Shown here piece after piece: positions 53,001 through 60,451 of a DNA stretch of 64,000 nt. The number at the start of each line of letters is the position of its first letter. Positions within the stretch are counted from its first letter, which is position 1. The DNA is from Aquimarina sp. AU58 (GTDB taxonomy: Bacteria; Bacteroidota; Bacteroidia; Flavobacteriales; Flavobacteriaceae): assembly GCF_900312745.1 (NCBI RefSeq), contig NZ_OMPD01000014.1, forward strand, positions 372,001 through 436,000, written 5' to 3'. Both the position numbers and the translations under genes were made by a program. The notes under the pieces are model-generated. The model saw only the letters and a list, made by a program, of their open reading frames with translations. It was not told where the DNA came from and ran no database searches.

Positions 53001-53961
53001 GAAGTTATTTAGTGATTTTAAGGAAAAAAATACCTTAACAGTAGAAGTTGCGGAGAATGATAAAATTAAAGCTCCTTATAAAGGAGATAAAAAGTTTAGA
53101 GCGGTTGTTAAAAAAGTTGATGATAGTAATGAAGATCCAGAAAAAAATAAGGTAGAACATCAATTTAATTGGGAACGTTTAAAACAAAGAAATCAAGAGA
53201 ACACTTTTACTGCCTTTAATGAAAAATGGGGCTCTGAAATTGAAACTGATTCTGGAGGTAGTAGCGAACATAGTGATTATAAACCTCAAAATATTGAGCG
53301 ATCAGTAGAAGGCGATTCCTTTGTGTTGAATTATGATTATGGACCTGAAGGTTTAGGCAAAGATGAATTGGAGACCATAGAAGTCAAAATGAAAATCGAT
53401 GATATTTCAGGAAGAAAAGTAAACCATGCGGTAACTGGTATGAACTTAGGAATTAAAGCTTCAGGATCCAGAGGTAGAACAGATAGTGCAGGTAAATTAA
53501 TGAGAGAAGGTGTAGATACAACCGATTTACCGCAAATGAATTCTGCACATATTATTGCAGACTGGTTTCAAGGAAGTGGTTATAAACAAGGGTTAAATTT
53601 AATTTTAACTAGTGATACCTATAATCAGACCACAATGGCAGGAGCAGAAGGGAAACTTGTCGGGAAAATTCAAAAACTTCAGTCACAACATGAGCCATTA
53701 TTAATTACTTTTGATCTACAAGTAACAGCAATTTATGAAGTGACAAATGATGATAAAGTTGTGGAAACACTTAAGAATTTAAAATCTGATATAACACCGG
53801 AAGGATTGGCTAAGGTGCATCAAAAATTAGCAGGAGATCAAGATCCAAGAAGATGTGAAAAAGTTACCTATGATGTATTGGCCGTTAAAGCGGGAGGTGT
53901 TGGAGTAGAGCATTCTATTAGACAAATAGAAATAGGACCAGACGTAAATCTAAAAATATAA
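50071..53961 (+). CDS. Large DUF4157 eCIS cargo candidate with C-terminal nuclease-like domain
   Basis: 1296 aa. It has the same leader as the other DUF4157 protein ('VQPKLTVGKPNDKYEVEADRVADQVV'), an acidic Gln/Glu-rich linker, and the DUF4157 domain with HELTH at 253-257. Residues about 290-870 are long amphipathic helices with hydrophobic stretches ('IIEIVEKIREPIDTAMTNVVTW'). The C-terminal ~250 residues include 'NSAHIIADWFQGSGYKQGLNLILTSDTYNQ' (His1160, Asn1176). This resembles the His-plus-Asn active-site region of the DNA/RNA non-specific endonuclease (Endonuclease NS_2) family. A modular toxin with nuclease activity is inferred. A small gene follows after 16 nt. Confidence 0.8.
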   Translation: MFRSASVNTTNAKSGNSSLFQKDKSEEGFVQPKLTVGKPNDKYEVEADRVADQVVAKTSESTTPFFSPAPFVQRQTDEKEGDVQQKPIAESITPVVLRQPEEETAQKSTEVQNKAEVSDGVSMKPSDHSSTNFDTQKQEEEVQEKEEEEVSEVQQKSKILQRKEIGVPTVTNTIESRIQRASDNGKPMNKSVKSSMESGFGTDFSGVKVHTDSESSSLNKQMSSKAFTYKNNVFFGENQYQPETKEGKHLIAHELTHVVQQGHAQKGENAVATETVQPKVQRLGISDALDYFADAAHNIPGFRMFTIILGINPINMSSVDRSAANIMRAIVEFLPGGNLITRVLDKYNVFTDAAELMNQKIEALNLSGASIKKDIDDFLDGLGWSDIFNLGGVWRDAMGIISRPINAVIEIGKSALSFIWDIVRKAILTPLAVLAQNTDGYDLLKALIGEDPITKEAYPPTAENLIGGFMKFIGQEEIWTNIQQGNAVGRAWVWFQQTMSGIKAIMSAIPGTIITTIKSLTWEDIIILPNAFIKVGKAFASIAGSFLSFGLSTVIELLKILFSVVAPGVLVYIEKAQGAFNQILENPIGFVGNLINAAKLGFNKFARNIGEHLKNSLLDWLLGSLAGAGIYIPQALSFQEIIKFVLSVLGLTWENLRAKLVEQLGEPAVVALETGFELVKILVTEGPAAAWEKIMEHLSNLQEMIISEISQFVIVKVVQKAVTKLVTMLNPAGAVIQAIIAIYDTVTFLIEKLQKIARVAAAIIDSLAAIANGVITQAAAKVESTLAGMLTLAINFLAKFTGLDKVSEKIIEIVEKIREPIDTAMTNVVTWVVTTAKNFLKKILGGGDEGENPEDNDGVVGDGEIGEQVTFSDGEEGHKLWVEDSGSPVLKVASANPKAVGDKLTEWQNNIDKISEGKRGEVSQSISSAQGLVTAINQLITTYQQQEATATPENDAPVETTDTSIENKQKELKVLLQKLFSDFKEKNTLTVEVAENDKIKAPYKGDKKFRAVVKKVDDSNEDPEKNKVEHQFNWERLKQRNQENTFTAFNEKWGSEIETDSGGSSEHSDYKPQNIERSVEGDSFVLNYDYGPEGLGKDELETIEVKMKIDDISGRKVNHAVTGMNLGIKASGSRGRTDSAGKLMREGVDTTDLPQMNSAHIIADWFQGSGYKQGLNLILTSDTYNQTTMAGAEGKLVGKIQKLQSQHEPLLITFDLQVTAIYEVTNDDKVVETLKNLKSDITPEGLAKVHQKLAGDQDPRRCEKVTYDVLAVKAGGVGVEHSIRQIEIGPDVNLKI

Positions 53962-53977
53962 CAATAAGAAATAATTT

Positions 53978-54547
53978 ATGGAAGAGGTGATTAATTTTTT
54001 AAATGATTTTTTTCAATCAGAGGTTAATGCTATTAAAGCTAGTGATCAAGCTGATCTAGATAATTTTAATGACAAACTTGAAATAATGAATCAATTTCTT
54101 GTGGATGATTTAAAAAATAATCTAGGAATGATTCCTTTAAAGGAATTAAAAGATCCTAATTATTATGAAAGGGTAAAAAATTATCCACCACCAGATCCTA
54201 GGTTTCTTTTTAGGATTGATACTTACAAGAGTAATGATAAAGATTATTATAGATATCATTGTTTTGTTTCTGATAGTAATCCTGATGATTGGAGGAGTTA
54301 TCTGAATTCTTTTGTTGTAGATAAGGAGGGTGGGGAATTTAAAATTTTTTCCATGTTTTTCTTTTCTGATAAAGGTATGGGTGGAGATAAAAAATGGCAT
54401 TTCAATGCAGGAGAAGATAGATTTATGAATAAAGAGAATGGACAATATTTGTTGAATATAGAATCATTAGGTGATCGAATCGAAATCAATAGAATTACAG
54501 AACCTTCTGATGACGCAGATAGCATGAAAGAATATAATAAAGATTAA
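53978..54547 (+). CDS. Candidate immunity protein for the nuclease-like effector
   Basis: 189 aa, cytosolic, strongly acidic. It lies 16 nt behind the DUF4157-nuclease gene. The fold is unrecognised: an N-terminal helix ('VINFLNDFFQSEVNAIK'), then mixed beta strands ('FLFRIDTYKSNDKDYYRYHCFVSD', 'FKIFSMFFFSDKG') that recall small NTF2-like immunity proteins. Position, size and acidity fit an inhibitor that binds a basic nuclease. The assignment rests on context. Confidence 0.5.
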   Translation: MEEVINFLNDFFQSEVNAIKASDQADLDNFNDKLEIMNQFLVDDLKNNLGMIPLKELKDPNYYERVKNYPPPDPRFLFRIDTYKSNDKDYYRYHCFVSDSNPDDWRSYLNSFVVDKEGGEFKIFSMFFFSDKGMGGDKKWHFNAGEDRFMNKENGQYLLNIESLGDRIEINRITEPSDDADSMKEYNKD

Positions 54548-54590
54548 GTATTCATCCAGAAAACACCCCATAAAAGAACCGTTGTATACC

Positions 54591-54606
54591 CCCGAAAAAA
54601 GTCGGG
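54591..54606 (+). terminator. Weak hairpin between candidate immunity and CHAP genes
   Basis: CCCGA (54591-54595) and TCGGG (54602-54606) pair over a 6-nt A-rich loop. The stem is short and lacks a T-tract, so it is at most a pause or attenuation site within the operon. Confidence 0.25.
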
Positions 54607-54642
54607 ATATAGCATTAGATTTATATACAAATCCATAGTAAG

Positions 54643-55461
54643 ATGAAAAAAACGGCATATAAAAAGGAGCTAGTAATTAGAAATACACAGCAAAGAAATG
54701 GCTCTTCAAACAGTAGAAAAGAGGTAAGGAAGATTCAATCCTGGCTAACCTTATTTAGTATTCAGCATCCTAGTAGTGGTACAGCAACCAGTATTGATGG
54801 CGATTTTGGTCCCGCAACCGAAAGAGCCGTTAAGAATTTTCAACGTATAAAAGGGGTGTCAGAAAATGGCGTAGTAGATCAAGGTTTGTTTAGTGAATTG
54901 TCTGCTAACTTAAAAGATGCTTTTGAAAGACCATTACAGAGTACTGATGTTAGAAGTTTGATTGCTGAAGTGGCAGAGAATCACCTACAAAATCATCCTT
55001 TTGAATTGGTTATTAATAGACAATCTAATAGTGGTCCTTGGGTGCGAAGTTATATGGATGGAGGTGATGGAGAAGATTTTTTTTGGTGTATGGGATTTGC
55101 ACAAACTATTCTTGATCAGGCTGTAAGTCATGTGGGTAAAAGATTTACTTCGTTAATGCCTTCCACATTTAGTTGTGACTCGGTAGGTAATGCCGGAATT
55201 GCAAGAGGATTACTTTCTAAAAATAAAAAAATTAGAAGGAATTCTGACTTAGTAAAACCTGGAGACTTGTTTTTGATTGAAAGTAGCCCGCTGGATTGGA
55301 CACATACAGGAATTATAACATCGATCCAAGGTGATGTAATTGAAACCATTGAAGGGAATACTAATTTTCAAGGCTCTAGAAATGGTGTTACTGTGCGTAA
55401 ACGAATGCGTAATTATATGAGATCCAGGATAGATGTATTCTCAATCGAACCTTTAACTTAA
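54643..55461 (+). CDS. Peptidoglycan-binding plus CHAP-type hydrolase of the eCIS operon
   Basis: 272 aa. Residues about 27-86 form a peptidoglycan-binding domain 1 ('IDGDFGPATERAVKNFQRIKGVSENGVVD'). Residues about 130-265 look like a CHAP/NlpC-type Cys peptidase with Cys149 ('FFWCMGFAQ'), His221 ('DWTHTGIITS') and a polar third residue in 'EGNTN' (237-241). No signal peptide. It could cut peptidoglycan to release particles, or act as a baseplate-linked lysozyme. It lies between cargo genes and the ATPase. Confidence 0.75.
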   Translation: MKKTAYKKELVIRNTQQRNGSSNSRKEVRKIQSWLTLFSIQHPSSGTATSIDGDFGPATERAVKNFQRIKGVSENGVVDQGLFSELSANLKDAFERPLQSTDVRSLIAEVAENHLQNHPFELVINRQSNSGPWVRSYMDGGDGEDFFWCMGFAQTILDQAVSHVGKRFTSLMPSTFSCDSVGNAGIARGLLSKNKKIRRNSDLVKPGDLFLIESSPLDWTHTGIITSIQGDVIETIEGNTNFQGSRNGVTVRKRMRNYMRSRIDVFSIEPLT

Positions 55462-55472
55462 AATACCTGTCG

Positions 55473-56816
55473 ATGGAACCTGTTTTTACAAAAAATACTA
55501 CTCATTTTAATGGCAAATTTTCCTTCTTACAAGAGGTGATAGAATATCGTTTGCGATACGAGTACACCAGTGAAGAAGCTGTTTTTCCTGTTTTTGATAC
55601 AATGGTGGCAGATGATTCATCGTTTTCTCAATTTGTCAACAAACTTGATTTGTCTCAAGAAGAGATTATTATTTTATTAACAGCATTAATTCCACATGTT
55701 TCGCCCTATTTTTTTATAGATATTATTACTGATTTTTTTCCAAATGGAGGTGAACTTCCAGAATTTGGTGGTGTAAAAGGAAAAAATCATAGGGGTATTA
55801 TCCCTACCGGAGAAACTATTCAATTTATGTTAGCTGGCAAGGATCTGCAAAAACGGATAGAGGTTACATCTTATTTTGAACCTACACATCCATTCGTAAA
55901 AAAAGGCGTTCTAAGATTAGATGCTGTACCTACAGGAGAGCCTATTATGAGTGGGCGATTGATTCTGGATCAGGAATATGTAGAGCTGTTTACTACAGGG
56001 AGAATGGTAAAACCTACTCTTAGTAAAGATTTCCCTGCCGAAAGGATTGAAACGTTGCTTTCCTGGGATGATCTTGTGCTTAATACAAAAACCCTTAACC
56101 AGATAAAAGAAATTGAAACCTGGCTTCAGTATAATCATGTGGTTTTGGATGATTGGAAGATGGGAACTAGAATTAAACCTGGATATCGTGTCTTGTTTTC
56201 TGGCCCTCCGGGAACCGGAAAAACCTTAACTGCTACATTATTAGGTAAATATACCGGTGAAGATGTATATCGTATTGATCTTTCTATGGTCGTTTCAAAA
56301 TATATAGGAGAAACAGAAAAAAACCTTTCTAGACTTTTTGATAAAGCTAAAAATAAATCCTGGATACTGTTTTTTGATGAAGCAGATGCCATTTTTGGTA
56401 AAAGAACGAATGTAAGAGATGCACATGATAAGTATGCTAATCAAGAAGTATCGTACTTACTACAACGTATAGAATCCCATCCTGGATTAGTGATTCTGGC
56501 TTCAAATTTTAAAAACAACATAGATGTAGCCTTTACTCGTCGATTTCAAACAATTATAGAGTTTGAAAATCCATCTTATCAAGAACGACAGTTATTATGG
56601 CAAAAAAACCTTCCTGCCGCTATAGCTTTAGGAGAAACGGTTTCGTTAGAAGAGATTTCCAAAAAATATGCGCTTACTGGGGCGAATATCATCAATGTGA
56701 TACAATACACCTGTCTTAAGACCATAGCTCAAAATCATAAAGTTATCCAATTAGAAACTATTCTCGAAGGGATTAAAAAAGAATATTTGAAAGAAGGAAA
56801 AATGATTACGATCTAA
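55473..56816 (+). CDS. eCIS AAA+ ATPase (Pvc15/Afp15-like)
   Basis: 447 aa. The N-terminal ~200 residues are family-specific. The AAA+ domain has Walker A GPPGTGKT (244-251) and Walker B with Asp302-Glu303 ('ILFFDEADAIFG'), a sensor-1 Asn in 'ILASNFKNN' and an arginine finger in 'FTRRF'. Pvc15-type ATPases are required for loading cargo into the tube lumen in PVC systems. It is the last eCIS gene and is followed at once by a 16-bp stem. Confidence 0.93.
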   Translation: MEPVFTKNTTHFNGKFSFLQEVIEYRLRYEYTSEEAVFPVFDTMVADDSSFSQFVNKLDLSQEEIIILLTALIPHVSPYFFIDIITDFFPNGGELPEFGGVKGKNHRGIIPTGETIQFMLAGKDLQKRIEVTSYFEPTHPFVKKGVLRLDAVPTGEPIMSGRLILDQEYVELFTTGRMVKPTLSKDFPAERIETLLSWDDLVLNTKTLNQIKEIETWLQYNHVVLDDWKMGTRIKPGYRVLFSGPPGTGKTLTATLLGKYTGEDVYRIDLSMVVSKYIGETEKNLSRLFDKAKNKSWILFFDEADAIFGKRTNVRDAHDKYANQEVSYLLQRIESHPGLVILASNFKNNIDVAFTRRFQTIIEFENPSYQERQLLWQKNLPAAIALGETVSLEEISKKYALTGANIINVIQYTCLKTIAQNHKVIQLETILEGIKKEYLKEGKMITI

Positions 56817-56819
56817 TAT

Positions 56820-56883
56820 CAAATGAATTTTAAAATGAGCTATTAATAATTTAAATTATATGGGTTGTTTTAAAATTCATTTG
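56820..56883 (+). terminator. Stem-loop at the end of the eCIS operon
   Basis: CAAATGAATTTTAAAA (56820-56835) and TTTTAAAATTCATTTG (56868-56883) form a perfect 16-bp inverted repeat with a 32-nt loop, starting 3 nt after the ATPase stop. It lacks a strong GC core and T-tract, so it may protect the 3' end of the mRNA rather than terminate efficiently. Confidence 0.45.
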
Positions 56884-57039
56884 GCATAAGGTGCTGGTTT
56901 AGATTAAAACCAATACCTATCTCTTCATAAAGTATCATCATATTTCAAAACACTATAGCTACAGCTTTTTATCCTTTATTATCAGTGACTTCATAGTTTT
57001 AAACACACCTCTTTTTACGGTTTAAAAGTAAAAGTTTTG

Positions 57040-57075
57040 TTGGAATATTTCCTATAGAAATTGGAAATATTCCAA
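57040..57075. promoter_or_regulatory. Operator-like 13-bp inverted repeat, copy 2
   Basis: TTGGAATATTTCC (57040-57052), a 10-nt spacer, then GGAAATATTCCAA (57063-57075): a perfect 13-bp inverted repeat. It shares the GGAATAWTTCC half-site and 10-nt spacer with the repeat at 26776-26815. It overlaps the -33 element of the TIR promoter, a good position for a repressor. Confidence 0.65.
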
Positions 57076-57093
57076 ATAAACAAAGTAATTTTG
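57061..57093 (+). promoter_or_regulatory. Promoter of the TIR-asparaginase operon
   Basis: TTG (57061-57063), 22 nt, then TAATTTTG (57086-57093): an exact Bacteroidota promoter. The -7 box begins 10 nt after the right arm of the operator. The start codon is 60 nt downstream. Confidence 0.65.
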
Positions 57094-57153
57094 TAGTAGT
57101 AGTTTTTAGTAAGAATTAGTCAGTTTTAGGTTAAAAAGAAAAAGAAGTCAGTG

Positions 57154-58137
57154 ATGAAAAACAAGAATTATGAATATGATGTTGCGCTTTCTTTTGCTGG
57201 AGAGAATAGAGCGTATGTAGAGGAGGTTGCGAATAGCCTCAGGATAAGAGGAATTAAAGTGTTTTACGATCTGTTTGAAGAAACAAATTTGTGGGGTAAA
57301 AACTTATATGAATATTTATCCGAGATTTATCAAAACAGGGCAAGATATACGGTATTATTTATATCTGGGTTTTACAATCAAAAATTATGGACAAACCATG
57401 AGAGGGCCTCTATGCAAGCAAGGGCATTTCAGGAAAGTAGAGAGTATATTTTGCCAGCTAGATTTGATGATACAGAGATTCCTGGGATATTGAAAACTGT
57501 AGGATATATTAACTTAAAAGATAGAAGTCCAGACGAGTTTGCAGGGCTGATCGAAAAAAAAATAAAAAAAGATCAAACCTTTTTGAAAAGTAAATGGTCA
57601 AAAATTTCTACCCTGATCAATCCAAAACCTTTCATTTTTACTATTAAAGTGATAAATGAAAAAGAGGAATCTATTAAAAATGCCAAAGTAGTTTTGGTCG
57701 CTAATAATTCTACATACCTTGAAGGGTTTTCTGATGAAAAAGGATTAGCACATTTTATTATTCGAACGCGTAAATTATATACTGTGCTTATTGCGCACCC
57801 AGAATATCCGGCCGTATTATTTAAAGATATTAACCCAAAGGAGGATATAGAAGTAACTGTAGAAAAATTAAAAGGATCAGGTTCTGTGATCCTTAATAAA
57901 TCTGGAGAAACACCAGGGATTATGGGGAGGATAAAACCTGTGTTGAAATCAAACAATAGGATATCATTATATGCTGATAATATAGCGATTGAAGGGGGAC
58001 AACATCAACCTTATGATATTGAGTTAAATAAATCAATAATTTTAGAAGATAATGGAGGAAATAGTATACATTTAACCTTCAGATTCTTTCAAGGGAGAAT
58101 CGCTTTAATCGATTATTGTAAACACAAATTATCTTAA
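57154..58137 (+). CDS. TIR-domain protein with C-terminal beta-sandwich
   Basis: 327 aa from ATG at 57154. Residues about 7-135 form a TIR domain: 'YDVALSFAGENRAYVEEVANSL', 'VFYDLFEETNLWGKNL' and 'LWTNHERASMQARAF', where Glu83 sits where the catalytic Glu of NADase TIRs is found. Residues about 150-220 look like a CarboxypepD-regulatory-like beta-sandwich ('NAKVVLVANNSTYLEGFSDEKGLAHFIIR'). Bacterial TIR proteins often degrade NAD+ or make signalling nucleotides in antiphage defence. The asparaginase gene starts 2 nt later. Defence role is inference. Confidence 0.85.
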   Translation: MKNKNYEYDVALSFAGENRAYVEEVANSLRIRGIKVFYDLFEETNLWGKNLYEYLSEIYQNRARYTVLFISGFYNQKLWTNHERASMQARAFQESREYILPARFDDTEIPGILKTVGYINLKDRSPDEFAGLIEKKIKKDQTFLKSKWSKISTLINPKPFIFTIKVINEKEESIKNAKVVLVANNSTYLEGFSDEKGLAHFIIRTRKLYTVLIAHPEYPAVLFKDINPKEDIEVTVEKLKGSGSVILNKSGETPGIMGRIKPVLKSNNRISLYADNIAIEGGQHQPYDIELNKSIILEDNGGNSIHLTFRFFQGRIALIDYCKHKLS

Positions 58138-58139
58138 TT

Positions 58140-59210
58140 ATGAAAAGAGTAATCATCTTTTTTAGTTTTATTTTGTTTTTGGCTTGTAAAGAACAGCCAA
58201 AGGAAACGGCAGAAACACCTATTATCGAAACTGCCAAGGAGGAAATTAAAAAGCCAGAGGATAGTTTTGGAATTGTAATTCATGGTGGAGCAGGAACTAT
58301 CTTGAAAAAGAATATGACTCCAGAAAAAGAAGCGGCGTACAAAGCTAAACTTGAAGAAGCAATAAAAGTAGGACATACCATTCTTAAAAATGGAGGTACT
58401 AGCCTTGAAGCTGTCGAAAAAACGATAAATGTTCTTGAGAATTCTCCATTATTTAATGCAGGTAAAGGAGCAGTATTTACCAATGAAGGAACTAATGAAT
58501 TAGATGCTTCTATTATGGATGGTAGTACCCTTAATGCCGGGGCAGTAGCAGGAGTTAAAACCGTTAAAAACCCGATCAATCTGGCTAGAGAAGTAATGCT
58601 TAATTCTCCTCACGTATTATTATCAGGTAGTGGTGCCGAATTATTTGCTAAAGAAAGAGACCTTGAGATTGTTGATCCGGCTTATTTCTTTACAGAAGAT
58701 CGTATGAAATCGCTAGAGAGAGTAAAAGAAAAACTAAAAAACAAGGAAGCAAATAAAACAACTGCTTTTTATGATCCGTTTATAAAAGACTCTAAGTTTG
58801 GAACGGTTGGTTGTGCTGCACTAGATAAAAATGGCAATTTAGCAGCAGGAACCTCTACAGGAGGGATGACTAATAAAAAATGGAATCGTATAGGAGATTC
58901 ACCAATTATTGGAGCAGGAACATATGCCAATAATGCAACTTGTGCAGTATCAAGTACAGGATGGGGTGAGTATTTTATCCGAGCGATGGTGGCACATGAT
59001 ATTTCGGCATTAATGGAGTATAAAGGGCTTTCTCTTGAGGAAGCTGCTAAAGAAGTAATACAGAAAAAACTTACTGACCTCGGCGGTACAGGAGGAATTG
59101 TAGCGATAGATAATAAGGGTAATGTAACGATGGAATTTAATACAGCGGGAATGTATCGTGCAACAATGAACGCTACCGGAGATCTTACTATAGGAATTTA
59201 TAAAGAATAA
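58140..59210 (+). CDS. Isoaspartyl peptidase/L-asparaginase (Ntn-hydrolase), lipoprotein
   Basis: 356 aa. The signal ends in a lipobox (FLAC, Cys16). The enzyme part starts at 'IVIHGGAGT' and the autocleavage and nucleophile Thr is Thr222 in 'KFGTVGCAALD'; 'GTSTGGMTNKKWNRIGDSPIIGAGTYA' continues the active-site region. The family cleaves beta-aspartyl dipeptides and asparagine after self-processing. A lipoprotein location puts it in the envelope. It is in an operon with the TIR gene (2-nt gap) and ends at a strong terminator. Confidence 0.93.
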   Translation: MKRVIIFFSFILFLACKEQPKETAETPIIETAKEEIKKPEDSFGIVIHGGAGTILKKNMTPEKEAAYKAKLEEAIKVGHTILKNGGTSLEAVEKTINVLENSPLFNAGKGAVFTNEGTNELDASIMDGSTLNAGAVAGVKTVKNPINLAREVMLNSPHVLLSGSGAELFAKERDLEIVDPAYFFTEDRMKSLERVKEKLKNKEANKTTAFYDPFIKDSKFGTVGCAALDKNGNLAAGTSTGGMTNKKWNRIGDSPIIGAGTYANNATCAVSSTGWGEYFIRAMVAHDISALMEYKGLSLEEAAKEVIQKKLTDLGGTGGIVAIDNKGNVTMEFNTAGMYRATMNATGDLTIGIYKE

Positions 59211-59237
59211 TTCTCCTGTTTTTTATTTTAAAAATTT

Positions 59238-59262
59238 ACCCTCCTACTAAGGAGGGTTTTTT
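59238..59262 (+). terminator. Rho-independent terminator after the asparaginase gene
   Basis: CCCTCC (59239-59244), a 6-nt loop, GGAGGG (59251-59256), then six T: a textbook terminator 28 nt after the stop codon. Confidence 0.85.
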
Positions 59263-59368
59263 ATTTTGAAGATATTGTAGGGCAAAAAATCACTATTTTC
59301 TGGGGGAAATAGAACCAGAAATCTCATTACTTTTACCCAATAATTACAATAATATAAATGGTAGACTG

Positions 59369-60301
59369 ATGAAAAGAATATTGATTTTTGTAATAATTTG
59401 TATGATGAATAAAAGTATGGCTCAGAATAAGGAAAATATAGTTGGTTTATACGCATTAGGCTCTCATTCCCCAGAAGGAGGAAGTCATCTGTTTGTTTTA
59501 GAAAATGGCAAATTTGTGATTACTTACTTTGGAGGTGTACAAGTAGGAAACTGGCGTATAGATAGAGATCAAACTTTTTTATTTACCCCAAATACCAAAA
59601 AAAATGAATTCGAACTTTATGGAAGATATAATAAAAAGGCACAAAACAGTTTAAAGATCTCTTTTATGGGGTTTGAAGAATCACGAAGTTTTGTGTGTTT
59701 AAAAAAATCAAAAGATGATCACTATATCATGAAACAGGTATTTAATGATGATGCTAACTGTTTTGGCTATCCTTATGTAGGCACTTTTAAAAAAGATTCA
59801 GATGTGATTTCTTTTATGGCGATAAATGAAGGAATGAATACAGCTATATATGATTTTAATATAAAAGGATTGAATGATTTTATAGCTTGTTTTTTTACTA
59901 GAGAAAATGAGGCATATCCTTTTTATGTTACGTTAAAAGACAACAAACTATATATAGATGAAAACGAATATTCAGAAAAACACCCTTTGCCAACAGAAGG
60001 AGAAGATATAGAATTTATTAGAGCAATAGCCAATAAGAATACTTCTGAAACTGTACTCCTTTATAACTCCTCATATAACCACTTTAAAGAGGATATTAAT
60101 GCAAATCATATTTTTGATAAAGAAAAACAAGCATATATTATTCCTGGACTTTACAAAGAAGGAAATGAAAATAGAATAGATGATGAAGCATTTTTTGATA
60201 TGTCCATCATCTATAAATATGAATTGTGTACAGGTACATTTGCCAAATCAGTTGATTATAAAATTGAAGATAAACCTATTTTTCAGGTTAATTGTAAATA
60301 A
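59369..60301 (+). CDS. Secreted protein of unknown function
   Basis: 310 aa. The N-terminal signal peptide ends about residue 19 (SMAQ). The mature part has a beta-rich layout ('NIVGLYALGSHSPEGGSHLFVLENGKFVITYFGGVQVGNWRID'), like a lipocalin-type or similar barrel. No catalytic motif or known family is evident. It is a single gene after the asparaginase terminator. Periplasmic or secreted location is the only firm inference. Confidence 0.75.
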   Translation: MKRILIFVIICMMNKSMAQNKENIVGLYALGSHSPEGGSHLFVLENGKFVITYFGGVQVGNWRIDRDQTFLFTPNTKKNEFELYGRYNKKAQNSLKISFMGFEESRSFVCLKKSKDDHYIMKQVFNDDANCFGYPYVGTFKKDSDVISFMAINEGMNTAIYDFNIKGLNDFIACFFTRENEAYPFYVTLKDNKLYIDENEYSEKHPLPTEGEDIEFIRAIANKNTSETVLLYNSSYNHFKEDINANHIFDKEKQAYIIPGLYKEGNENRIDDEAFFDMSIIYKYELCTGTFAKSVDYKIEDKPIFQVNCK

Positions 60302-60403
60302 ATGAATGTAGAAACGTTGGATGAGGATCAAAAAAATAGACTAAAAAACATATTAAATAATAGAATTGAAATTTACAATATTAAGCAGGCTAAGATAGTG
60401 TAG
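60302..60403 (+). CDS. Doubtful 33-codon small frame
   Basis: A 33-aa frame (MNVETLDEDQKNRLKNILNN...) starts directly at the stop of the preceding gene. It is helical and charged, and could be translated by coupling. No homologous family is known to me; it may be spurious. Confidence 0.25.
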   Translation: MNVETLDEDQKNRLKNILNNRIEIYNIKQAKIV

Positions 60404-60451
60404 AATACAGTTAAATAATTACTACCTTTAATCCGCTAAACATCGACTAAT

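Larger units (their letters stand above)
56817..57153. other. 337-bp stretch between eCIS and TIR gene
   Basis: It holds the inverted repeat ending the eCIS operon (56820-56883), an operator-like inverted repeat (57040-57075) and an overlapping promoter (57061-57093) for the TIR gene. No further gene is seen. Confidence 0.6.

Noticed and set aside
27176..56816. Prophage or type VI secretion locus
   Set aside because: There are no capsid, portal, terminase or integrase genes. TssJLM, the split TssB/TssC sheath and ClpV are also absent; DUF4255, the CIS tape measure and the Pvc15-type ATPase point to an eCIS.
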